NCBI RefSeq assembly: GCF_050948175.1
Contig: NC_135194.1
Coordinates: 15,740,033-15,804,032, forward strand
From: Xylocopa sonorina
Taxonomy: Eukaryota; Arthropoda; Insecta; Hymenoptera; Apidae
DNA: 64,000 bases
Direction of reading: 5' to 3'
The notes beneath the pieces were generated by a model, which worked only from the letters and a program-made list of their open reading frames with translations, did not search any database and had not been told where the DNA came from. A program made the translations under genes and the position numbers. Within the stretch, counting starts at the first letter, position 1, and each line of letters begins with the position of its first letter. This document shows, in pieces, positions 1-10,367 of the stretch.

Positions 1-869
1 GAGTCATCGTACTTTCCCAGATCTTGTACGGTTAAAATACCATCGATGTACCTAACTTCGCAGAATATAAGTAATTAAATGGTACTATTTCTTCCCTAAT
101 AAACTCTTGTCTCGTTCGAGCTTCATAGTTAAAAATGAAGTCGATTCTGTACAATTGGAATGCGCTTGATGTAGGTACACATCCAATTAGTGACTTCTAA
201 GCGCAGTGCCGAAATTATTGATAAGACATGGTATATTTCCCGATTAACTGGTCCTTGTAAACGATAAAGAGATATTATATTTTCTAAGCTTATCACAAGC
301 AGGTTTTCCCCCAGATAACTTGGGGATTCTTGTCCATTCTCAACGTGCATAAAAAAATTTAGTCACATGTTTTTCTTTCCATTGTTCAGGGTCATCGACA
401 ATTTGTCTGTACACGACATTTGTTAAATAAAATGCATGCATCGATGATGTCAAGTTTATTTGTAAAGAGGAGAAAATAAATACAGATAAAAGATCGAGTT
501 ACGTGTCATGGGTTACGGATGGGGAATTAATGGTGGTTTCCACCCATTCTGTTTATTAGGAACGAACGATTACGTAAAATTATATAATTCCTTTGTCATC
601 GGAGGATTAAAGCTATCGTTTGCAAATACTTTTACAACCTCCATTTTTCGACCAACCATAATAACTTCTCACTGACTAATCGCCCCATTTACGGGGATAA
701 TTGGAATTAGCCATTATTTTCGTAAACGACCGTATAACCCTCGGATTAGAAAAGAATAGATATTACAACAATGGCTTGGAACTATAGGCGCGTGGGCTCG
801 TTTGTATAGCGAACGATAACAGGTAGGAGTTTCCTTTGTTTTAAGGTCGGGTGTCAGTAACCATCTTTG

Positions 870-879
870 GGGAAAACCA
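870..879 (+). promoter_or_regulatory. Dorsal/Rel kappaB-like site
   Basis: The sequence GGGAAAACCA fits the Dorsal consensus GGGWWWWCCM exactly. It lies about 1.6 kb upstream of the cactus start codon. A 10-mer match is expected by chance now and then in a window of this size, so the call rests on its position beside an IkB gene, a class of gene commonly induced by its own Rel targets. Function is inferred. Confidence 0.3.
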
Positions 880-1740
880 TATTTGAACGACCATGAATAG
901 GACCGCATTTTCTGTTAGTTCGGTGGGCGCCGTTCTAACTTATCTTCTCAGATATACACATACATACATATATATATGTATCGTAATACGGCAACAAACG
1001 CTGAGATTACACGTAAATATTGGTAAAGTTTCCAAATCGGAAATGCCGGTGGAATTTCCGGTGAGTTTGTGTCGTAAAGATTAATATGATTCGAAAAGAA
1101 AGTAGAACAGTGAAATCCGCATCTTCCTATAGAAATGTATACACGCTTGGTACAATTGTTCACAGAGCAATGAACACTTTCTATTGCATTTTGAACGATC
1201 GATAAAATTTGACTTGAATCTTTCGATAATTCGTTAGCCTTTTTGGGTTCACCATATGAAATGGCAATAAAACAAGAAGAATGACAGACGGACAAGTTAC
1301 AAAAGGTAGATGATCACGAGGTAGATACACAGCCATGTAATAAAATTTTTTACAACCAGGAAAAAACTTTCTTGTACGAGGAAAGTCAAATGTCGTAGCT
1401 CTCATTGGTTTAACGTAAATCTCACGTTGATCAAAATATAATTCGATAAGCAATGATTAACTACTTCTTCTGGAGGCATTTTCGTAATAAATATCAGTGT
1501 ATATTACAGATAAAAATCGATTAAGAAAACACCGAGGTATATGAATGACAGACGCAAGATAAGTTGTCGGCTACTTCCGCGTAAACTTGGGAAATTAGCA
1601 TTCAAGGTGAATAAAGTATGAGAAATTTTTGTAGGATCACGACGGTGCTTTCTTTTTTTAAGCTGGTTATCTAAAGAATGCCAAGAGAGTTAAATTGAGT
1701 ACACAGTGTATACGTGCAGCTGGCCCTGCTAGAAGACTAT

Positions 1741-1750
1741 GGGTTTTCCC
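1741..1750 (+). promoter_or_regulatory. Palindromic kappaB site upstream of cactus
   Basis: The sequence GGGTTTTCCC is a perfect symmetrical kappaB site and lies about 745 bp upstream of the cactus start codon. IkB genes are known direct targets of NF-kappaB/Rel factors, which gives negative feedback, so the location is sensible. Binding itself is not shown by sequence. Confidence 0.42.
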
Positions 1751-2481
1751 ACCCCTACCCTTCCCCTTTGAGAGTTCACAAGCCGCCTTTACCGCCAGAG
1801 GCTCCACTGTGCACCACGGCCATCGTGGAAGTTATTCCGCGCGTCACCTAACGCTGTACGGTCAGTTCGTTTTCAGATAGCGTGTTGGGTGGTGTTTCGA
1901 CGACGATTGTAAATTCGCACGATTATCGAACACACGTATCTATTATTTTCTCGGCCGCTTTTATTTGCCAAAAGTATACGCTTTTATTTACATAACCTTT
2001 TTCTCCGTAAAACGGTCTTCCACCAGTACCCACATGAACGCGAGATTATTGCGGAACAACTTGCACTAATCACGGATATCTACGAACACAGTCGAAACGA
2101 GAATGCGACGACAACGAGAGAGCGAACACACATAAAGGGGCCAGCTGTTCGAGGCGAACGACGATCGAACGATCGCTCGAACAAACGGAGCAGTGGCGTC
2201 GCTTGCGAACGAACGAAACGGAGACGAACGTGTTCTTGTTCGGAAAGAAAGAGAAAGGAGATAGAGGACGATCGAACGAAATTGTAAAGGTCGATTAATT
2301 ATTCGCTGGGAAAGCTACGCAGAAGCGTCGCGTCGAGATTTTCGTGGAGCGTAGTGTGTACACAGTGCATCGCTTTGTGGTCCCGTCGCTGTGCGTGTAT
2401 GTACGTACGAGTCGCGTGGTAGTTTTCCTTTCGACGAGCGGGAAAAGGTCGATCTTCGTGCGCGGATCGAGCATCGATATT

Positions 2482-2494
2482 AAAAAAAAAAAAA
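2482..2494 (+). promoter_or_regulatory. A13 tract abutting the cactus start codon
   Basis: Thirteen consecutive A residues sit directly against the ATG at 2495, so the likely 5' leader ends in oligo(A). A-rich leaders can bind poly(A)-binding protein and alter initiation. The run may also simply be a slippage-prone tract. The next in-frame ATGs at 2513 and 2522 could serve as alternative starts. Confidence 0.4.
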
Positions 2495-5400
2495 ATGTGG
2501 CATCCGTCGAGAATGACACCGATGGAGGGCAATGTTCCAGAGAACAAGCAAGAGAAATACGAAGAGCAGCGTGATTCCGGCCACGTCGATTCTGGATTCC
2601 TCTCCAGCGGAAATCTCCAAGTTAGCTCGGAGCTCTGCGACTACGAATTGGGTGTTGCAATAACCGCACCCGTTGCCCCGGAACCAATGAGAGCAGACAG
2701 CGGTGTCGATCTTGGCTTGAGCGAAAGCTTATGCCAGCTCACGTTGAATCAAGTTACGTTGAATCCTCTATCGAGCAGAAAAATTCAGGTTGAACCGACC
2801 GTCGAATTGACCCCGGTGAGACCCGACAAACTCGAGCAACATGACGCTTCGACGTTCGAAGAGGAGACGCGTCAATCTCCCAAAAAGTCGCTCATTGAGG
2901 AACCTTGGCAGCTCTACTATACACAGGACGACGATGGTGACACGTGAGTAATCTAACCTTTTTGTAAACAAGTATTATTTACGGCACGCAGTTCCCACTT
3001 TATTTTCTCGCGCGCAGTTCCTTTCATTTTCGTAACTCGTAGCAATCTCAACTAGTTACAGTGAAATCGTAGAGACGTCACTTTTCTGAAAACTCCGATA
3101 TGAGTAATGATCATTAACGAGCAAAACAAATTGCTACTTCGATTGTTACGTAGGTAACCTGTGTACGAATCGCGGCGCATGCCTCATCCTAGAGCAACCT
3201 GTAGCCGGTCTGATGCTTTTACAGCGACATTAATGTTTTCAAGTGTATCGATCGATAGTACGATAATAATAGCGTGCGCCATTCAGTGGACGTTTAGTCT
3301 TTGCACGATGAAACAATCACTTGATGATTTCCGTTCCAGCGGAACCATGATCACTTTTTCCTTGGTATCAAGTTCGTAGAATACAGAATTTTGTTTTAGA
3401 TAAGCCTAGTTATCATTTTCGTAGAGAAAATGTTGCAGAGGTTAACATCGTTGAATGGAAGAAATCAATGAGTGGATTCAGGATTTGATTATATCATCGT
3501 CACAACTAGATGATGTTACCGAGTAGTATCTCAAGATAAACTGTTATTATCAGGCATAATTATTCCTTTTACGATTGCACGAGAAATATATTGATTCAAG
3601 CAAATATAGTCACGCGTTGTCGTCATGCACACGTGAATCGGTCGATTATCTCGTATGTGTTACACATGGCAAAGCACGTTGACCGATTGAACCGTTGCAC
3701 ACGCGAAATGCGCATCCACGATCTTATTAAATTATAATACGTCCGCCAAAGTAGTAAGAAACGATAGAATCGATGCTTGTCGCTGATAAGTTTCGGCTGA
3801 ATTGATAAATAGCTACGCAATTCATTTGCATACTATCGTATGTAAGGCGAATAAAATACTTTATCATTGCACGCGTCATTAGTGAATGACGAAACATTGA
3901 CCTTTACACAGAAAAAAAAACATATATTGTACGAAATGAGGAAAAAATCATAGTGGTACTGCGAGGTCGATATTGTACTATATAGCGTAAACACGTGGAC
4001 TATCTCGAGTACCAACCAATGCAATATCTTGATTACTCATTAGAGGGTTTTACACTTTAAATATTTTATCGCACATGTTTCTCTTCTAGATTTTTAATTT
4101 TAATGTACTTATTAATGCACTGTAACTAACAGTATTTGTTGCATTTTTTCCAGACAACTGCACATAGCCATAGTGCAAGGCTTTCTGGAAGCTGCGTTCA
4201 GTTTAATAAGAATGGCACCGCATTTGTGCCTTCTGAATATACTGAACGATGATGGCCAGTCCCCGCTGCACCTGGCTGTGTTGACGCGACAGCCGAGGAT
4301 CGTTAGGCGGCTCATTCTAGCAGGTGCAAATCCGGCATTGAGGAATTTCCGTGGGAACACGGCTCTTCACCTGGCGTGCGCGACGGGCGATCTTGCGTCT
4401 GCGAAGGCCCTTACGGATCCTTTGACGCCCGTTGAGAGGAATTACCTTCTTCCTGGCAAGAAGATACCTGCGCTGCCACAGAATCTCGAACAACGGAACT
4501 ACGATGGTAAGCGACCGATTTATATGGCTCTGTACTTCTCTGCCCCTACCTTTTGTTCCAGCTCCGTAACGAGATTGTTGAGCAAACCGTTAGAGTTATT
4601 AACCCAGCGAAAAAATGCGGAGTGTCAGGTGCTTTCCGGTTTTTGTTTCGACAGTATGCAAGTTGCCTTCGCTTCACTTGACTACCATTTGAACTATGGT
4701 AACATTCTGCTGAATGAAAGGATGATTCGTATGGTAACACGGAACAATTTTATAACGCATCCTTCGGTCATGAATTCGTTGTTGAAAGTTTGACCAAAGC
4801 GTGAAGTACTGGGAACAAAGCATGTCCTTATTAAACGGACAATAAGAAGAATCGTGTGCAATAAGATAGTTTGATGGAGAGGGGAGTGCGCGTGACGCGA
4901 GTGTGGTATCGCTCGCGGAGAGAACAAACGAATCGCCACGGAAAATCCTAACAACTTTTACCGCATGAAACAACAGTCATTGGCATCGCGCCTTCGCGCT
5001 GAGAACAATCCTGTAACCACGATTATGCGTGGGTTTCCCATGACTTCATTGAGAATCGCGGTTGGCCCGTTATCCCGCTTGTTTCTGTTCGTGGAAAATC
5101 CATCAATTCGACGTACATTCGACATTATCGTCGGTTGATTACGATCCCGAGAAAAATTACCTAATTGCATTCGTTGCTTTCGTATCGCCAATAAATGAGG
5201 ATTTTGAACAAAAATTTGCATATGTTTGAGCAAGCAGGAAACAGCTTCCGTTACAAACGTATAAACCAAAAGCGGTTGGATGCTTCGAGGAAAAGTTTAG
5301 TCACATGACTTTCCCATTGCCATTCTCATACGTGGTTCGTGCATCGTTCGCTGATCTCGAATAATATGATGATTCGCTGCTCTGCGATCGGCTGGCTCCG

Positions 5401-7669
5401 CTTTGTCATACGATCTTGGATTCCACACTGAACATAACAGATGGCAATGCGAGAAGATTCGAATGGTGAATGGTTGAATCCTTTTTTATGTTCCGGAATT
5501 CCTGCATAACGTCATCCTTCGCTCCATTCTAGGCTTACAGTATATGGTTGTACCACTTTAAAGCCGACGCGGTTGGCGTAACGGCTGATTTTGGACCATG
5601 ACGGAACAAATTAAGTTGCCACTTTTGCCATCGTACAACTTTCGATTCCAAAGCTTGCGTGACTATCACTTAGACACTTGCGACGTACGTGCCGTCATAC
5701 GTATATACCAATGACGTACGACGTGCTTTACGTTCTATCGATTTGGTAAAGAAAAGCGTAAACATTCACACGCGTAATTTTAACACGACGAGCGACGAAG
5801 TACAGATGTACTCGTACGAAGCTTAATTTTAGAAAGGTACGCTCACGATTTTGTTCGCGTCACGAATGACCAACAGCGTTAGGTGTTCGCATTACGGATG
5901 ATCAATAGCGTTAAGGGTTCAAGTGTATCCGCGGTGAATCGGTTGTTGAGACGGTGCATAGAAAATTTCATGAATAAAGCAATTAGGCGATGTTTGGGGG
6001 GGGGGGGGGAGAAAGTAAGGAGGAAAGAGTGTTTAAGACTCGGAATACACATGACGGAATTTTGGCGCGTCGTCTGTGCGTGCGTGCACGCGTTACATCA
6101 CGCACGACGCACGATGAGACAGAGAGAAGCCGAGAGAAGCAGATGTTTTTGATATTTAAAAATACCTGGCGCGCGACTATTTGCGTGTCGTGATATTTTC
6201 GCCACGATTCGACTTGATTCGACTCGGGAAACCCCACAACGGCGTGGAGGCTGGTGGACAAACATGAATGCTTTCACTCGTAGAACAGTTTTTTCAGACG
6301 AGGAATACATGGACGATAATTTCTTCTAACACGAACACATTCTACGTCATACCAGAGCACGAATGGATTGTGATTACAAGAACCACTGATGCCCAGCCAT
6401 GCATATTGTGGCTGCAATACAATTTAGTACAGAATTCACAATGAAGGACAACTTAGTATGGAATAAATGGAGCATTTAAAGTGCATCAAATTGTACGGTG
6501 GATTGTTGGACTCGTACAATTTTTCCTGAACGCAAACAAGCGGTCGATGCGACAACTATAAATAACAGAAGGAAAAAAACTGGAGGAACAGATAAATATC
6601 TGAACGTAAATGCGAGCCATCTTGAAAATCGTTCAGCCCCGTCGAAGAAGATCAATCTTAATTGCAGATTACAAATACGATATTATTCGAGCATACTGGA
6701 AACTCATCGGTATACGTAACAACAATTTATTTTTCTACGCACCTCTGACACTGTCGCGTTTCCAATCTTTCGCTTGTCCGCGTTTCCATGGCTATACGTA
6801 AGAATAGAAAATACAAATATTTACATGGTAGGGATCGTTAAAGCTCCGTTGCGAGGCAGGTTTGGCTGCAACGAAATTAGTATAATTAAATTCCGCCAAT
6901 GTATATGCTGCCGGTGGGTAACAAGGGAGGGTTAATTTTAGCCGGTTACTTTGATCGGCACGAACCTAGTTTGGACCGCGGGACGCCAGCCAAACCTCCG
7001 ACGACAATGATTCACCGCGTCTTCCTAGTTCTATCTATATCTTCTAGAAGCATGTGACTCGGTCGCATCGTTATGAAGTATGTAAGTACGCGTTTCCATC
7101 CCCGTTGAGGTTTGTTGAATTAGAAAACAATACGATGGGGCAGCGTTGAAACGGCAAGACAGTTGGCTACACCCCCTCCCAACCACTTTTGTTCTGATCG
7201 CGAAACAATACACGAATAAATTCATTTGAACGAAATGAATCGTACAATTAATGGGGTTCTATTTCACGTTTCAGGAGAGATGTGTCTTCACATAGCAGCC
7301 GCGTCTGGCCAAGTAGAGCTAGTGCGGCTTCTTCTGCGTCTCGGGGCTGATCTCGAAGCCAGAGAGGCATTGGCGGGAAAAACGGCCCTTCACCTCGCTG
7401 TGGAACGTGGGTGTCGGTCGGTGGTCGAGTTCCTCCTCCAGGAGTGTAGACCTTGTTTAGATACACAGACCTACGCTGGGATCACCGCCTATCAGTTGGC
7501 ACTCTGCTTCGATAGCCAGCTCGCGAGGGAGTTAGTAAGATTAGGCGCGACGCCGGAACCGCTGCCCGAGTCAGATTCTGACAGCAGCGACGAGGATGAA
7601 AACCCCGCGACTAATTATTTACCTGGCATCGCGAGACTTAGACAAAACGTGGTAGGCGTCAAAGTATAA
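2495..7669 (+). CDS. cact: Cactus, IkB-type inhibitor of Dorsal/Dif (398 aa)
   Basis: Cytoplasmic IkB protein that retains Rel factors until Toll signalling triggers its degradation. Coding exons are 2495-2943, 4154-4506 and 7275-7669, each with GT-AG borders, and the phases close to 398 aa. The N-terminal third is disordered and acidic. Residues 32-37 read DSGFLS, the canonical DSGxxS phosphodegron, with a second DSG at 27-29 and possible ubiquitin acceptor lysines at 18 and 21. Residues about 150-361 hold six ankyrin repeats, with signatures such as SPLHLAV, TALHLAC, CLHIAAA and TALHLAV. The fourth repeat starts exactly at exon 3. Residues about 361-378 form an acidic, Ser-rich PEST-like stretch, as expected for an IkB. 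The start is the first ATG that opens the exon-1 frame; ATGs at codons 7 and 10 are alternatives. The length is typical for the family. Kinase and E3 partners (IKK, Slimb/beta-TrCP) are inferred from family knowledge. Confidence 0.93.
2944..4153 (+). other. cactus intron 1
   Basis: Intron of 1.2 kb, bounded by gtgagt and a T-rich tract ending in cag, in phase 2. I see no coding sequence or repeat of note inside it. Confidence 0.85.
4507..7274 (+). other. cactus intron 2
   Basis: Intron of 2.8 kb that splits the ankyrin domain between repeats 3 and 4, in phase 1. It contains a 14-base G run at 5996-6009 and a kappaB-like site at 6226-6235. Open frames here are short, and none resembles a known protein. 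Confidence 0.85.
6226..6235 (+). promoter_or_regulatory. kappaB-like site in cactus intron 2
   Basis: GGGAAACCCC fits the general NF-kappaB consensus GGGRNNYYCC. A shorter related sequence, GGGTTTCCCA, occurs at 5031-5040 in the same intron. Together with the two upstream matches these could form a Rel-responsive set around the gene. Occupancy is inferred. Confidence 0.3.
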
Positions 7670-7768
7670 AAGCACCAATCGATCCTAGCTGACTAGGCTA
7701 TCAGCTTCTTGGTCGGTTGATGCTTAGCATAATGTAATGTGATTAGCATAACGCCGAGAAAACCATCT

Positions 7769-7810
7769 CGAACGATATATACGCGTATTTTACGCGCTAT
7801 ACATCGTTCG
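7769..7810 (+). other. Stem-loop in the cactus 3' UTR
   Basis: The left arm starts CGAACGAT and ends CGCGTA. The right arm mirrors it around a 3-nt TTT loop. The stem is 18 bp with one A-C mismatch and one single-base bulge. It begins about 100 nt after the cactus stop codon, so it is very probably transcribed in the 3' UTR. Any role in stability or localization is unknown. Confidence 0.5.
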
Positions 7811-8654
7811 ATCATCGAGGGTATTTTGAGAGGATGTTTCTCGCGACCACCATGCATCGCGATAGCGATATACGTAAATAGATATCGAAAGGAATGATTC
7901 GAACTCCGTCGAGTACAAGTATTAATTATATTAAATAGAATATGTTTTACTCATTTTTGAAACTAACCAACGATGATCAGTGTAAAACGTATTGTAAAAG
8001 CAACGAAAACGAAAGAATATACGAGAAAAAAAAATGATTAAAGACGAACAGAGACATTAGAACGAACAGATTAATAGTCTTTGATGTAAACGTGCCTCTG
8101 TGAGGAGTAAACTATTATATTTCGATGACGAAAGAAATAATAAGAAGTACGATTCTTATAATTGTACATCGACTGCAAAGGATTCACATTTACGCTTAGG
8201 AGACCGCAGGATCTCGTTCTGTAAATATAGTCGAAAGCATCAAACTTTTTTGTTCGAGTTGCGTGAGAATCTGATTTAAATGATAATCTGATATGAAATC
8301 CGATATAAAAAAAAGAAGCATAGTAAAATAATAAGTGACAGAACATTCGTAATTTCATTCTTCGTATTAAGGTGTACATACATATATTTATATTAGCTAA
8401 ATTAAGTGATCGAAATAATACTTCTGAATAGGATTATTTATCTAGAAACCACATATACATATAATTTAATCGAGTACTGCGCCATAGTGCTTTGGTATTT
8501 TACCATGAATGTTTATAAATTTCCTCGTTCCCCAGCTCCTTGATGTACATATTCATATTTTGTTAGTATCGTACACGTGCCGTTTTTGCGGCACAACAGT
8601 ACTAGAACGATAGCGTTAGTGTTGTTACATAACGTCCATAATTATTTTTTTAGT

Positions 8655-8744
8655 AATAAAAGACGTAAAATGTACCATAAATTTTGGAATTTCCTATGTC
8701 GATGAATATGAATCACGAACGGTTACTAACTTAACGCCAATAAA
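8655..8744 (+). terminator. Candidate cactus poly(A) signals
   Basis: AATAAA occurs at 8655-8660 and again at 8739-8744, about 1 kb past the cactus stop codon. Either could direct 3' end formation. The sequence is AT-rich, so chance matches are possible. Confidence 0.35.
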
Positions 8745-10118
8745 TATGTACAAAATGTAGATAATTAGGGGGTGACGCATAGCTAATTCACGAAAATACA
8801 AAGGAAAATAGAACGCTGCGGTTAATTTTGCGAGAGTCAGTGTAAAAATGTGGAGCAAAGACCGGCTGTTAGTTATTTCGAGTCCGTATCGTGTAATGGT
8901 CTAGGCATTCCAAGAAGCCTGCTGACTTATTCCTTTTTGGTGGAGTTAGGTCTGCGAAGAGCACAGGTTCCGGGATATATTTGGATCTTGGAAAAGAGGG
9001 GATCCTACTAATCGCCTAATAATATTTTAGGGCGTAAGTATTATGCTGGCGGATTTATCTTATCGTGAAAAATGCAATAATCTCGAGATATTTATCTTTA
9101 TAGAATATTACATTTTTTAAATCAAAGATTTAAAAAAAAAACAATTAATTGTACAGCAAAGTATTCGAGGGCAGACAAGAAGTAATTACATGAAGATAAT
9201 ATCGCGGTTATCGAACTGTTCACGTACGAAAAAATATGCAACACGACGAATATCTGGGATTCCCCAGTTACTCCAGTTCGCTAATGGAAATACCCGGTTC
9301 TGTGGCGACGAAAGTGCTGCCAGATCAAGCAACCTTGGAGAACGAAACATTTCAAAGTCATTCATACAATGCGCTTATATTCCTGAATCATTATTTATTT
9401 ATTTTTTCGTTTTTAAACGTTTTAACGCTCCCTCTATGTTTAAATTTTACGATTTATTTATTTATTTATATTGTATATTCTATAATCTCAGAACCAGCTT
9501 CGATCAAAAGTATCTGTAAAACAGTTGACAATTAAATAGTTTCAGGACGCATTATGCCCATTGTACATCATACGTCGGCATGTTAGCGCGATATAATCGT
9601 ATAAAATTTTAATCAGGAGCTGGCATATTTTTTTTAAGGACAGTTTAAGAGACTTATCATTAGTTGTAATAACGTTTGTCTGCGCTTTATACATATTTAT
9701 TTAGTACATATTAAAACGTTAACACGTGTGTGGAAACCGTGGGATAAATGTAAATATATAATAGTAACATTTGAAGAATGAAAATAGTGTAAAATACAAA
9801 TGAAAATAAAACATACACGATACAAAATATATGATATAAAATTATATGAATAGGTATATATACGTATATATACATATGTAAAAAGAAGTGTCGTATGCGA
9901 GATGATAGTACATTCACGGCTAAACTATAATTTATGTACTGAAATTTAATGTGCTAGGAACGTCAGGCGTTGCGAACGTGATAAGACAGAACGTACCAAC
10001 AGTCGACAAAATATTATTGGATACAATGCGAATTGCGAAACATAGAATTTTATAAATGAACCTATTGTCCATCGCTTGATGTAACTGTTGGGAAGAATCT
10101 AACCTTATCTCCGGGCTG

Positions 10119-10126
10119 TATAAAAA
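10119..10126 (+). promoter_or_regulatory. TATA-like element upstream of Hop
   Basis: TATAAAAA stands about 240 bp upstream of the Hop start codon and 13 bp before the heat-shock array. If it works as a TATA box, transcription would start near 10150, inside the array, which is unusual. It may equally be an A-rich coincidence. Confidence 0.25.
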
Positions 10127-10138
10127 AGAATAGGGCGC

Positions 10139-10168
10139 GTTCTCGAAGGTACTAGAAAATTGTCGAAC
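10139..10168. promoter_or_regulatory. Heat-shock element array upstream of Hop
   Basis: Six contiguous 5-bp units alternate as nTTCn and nGAAn. Units at 10139, 10144, 10154 and 10164 are perfect (TTC, GAA, GAA, GAA). Units at 10149 (TAC for TTC) and 10159 (TTG for TTC) have one mismatch each. Heat-shock factor trimers bind such alternating pentamers, with three or more units normally needed. The array lies 200 bp upstream of the start codon of a co-chaperone gene that is heat-inducible in other animals. Binding is inferred. Confidence 0.6.
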
Positions 10169-10367
10169 ATAACATCGCGGCAAGGCATTGCATAGAACAA
10201 TTTATGTAGTTTTACGACAAACAAGAAGTGGCGCTAGTTGTCCATTTCTGGAGCTTTCTGAAAATCTGCGCCGGCTCAAGAGAGTAAGCAATAGTGAGCA
10301 TTCACGAGTCATCACGCGTCTTCGTGAGTAGAAAAGAACGAGTACTATTGTTTCGAAGTCAAGCGTT

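Larger units (their letters stand above)
1..2290. other. Upstream region of cactus, no gene recognised
   Basis: I found no exon I can defend here. Short open frames exist on both strands, for example a minus-strand frame at 129-350, but none has a recognisable domain or a convincing set of splice sites. The part nearest the gene (about 1700-2290) is richer in CpG and probably contains the cactus promoter. Two kappaB-like sites lie in the region and are listed separately. Confidence 0.5.
7670..10118 (+). other. cactus 3' UTR and intergenic region
   Basis: AT-rich sequence after the cactus stop codon, containing a tight hairpin (7769-7810) and candidate poly(A) signals. An open frame at 9236-9535 begins with protein-like composition but then runs into AT-rich sequence and has no splice context, so it is not called. 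The Hop promoter lies at the right end. Confidence 0.6.

Noticed and set aside
129..350. Minus-strand open frame of 73 codons with protein-like composition
   Set aside because: No known domain, no partner exons with matching phases, and only a weak possible acceptor (TTGAG). It could be a terminal exon of a gene to the left, but this cannot be supported.
9236..9535. Open frame of about 99 codons between cactus and Hop
   Set aside because: The first 45 residues look protein-like, but the rest is AT-rich and hydrophobic, a stop lies shortly upstream in frame, and there are no convincing splice sites.
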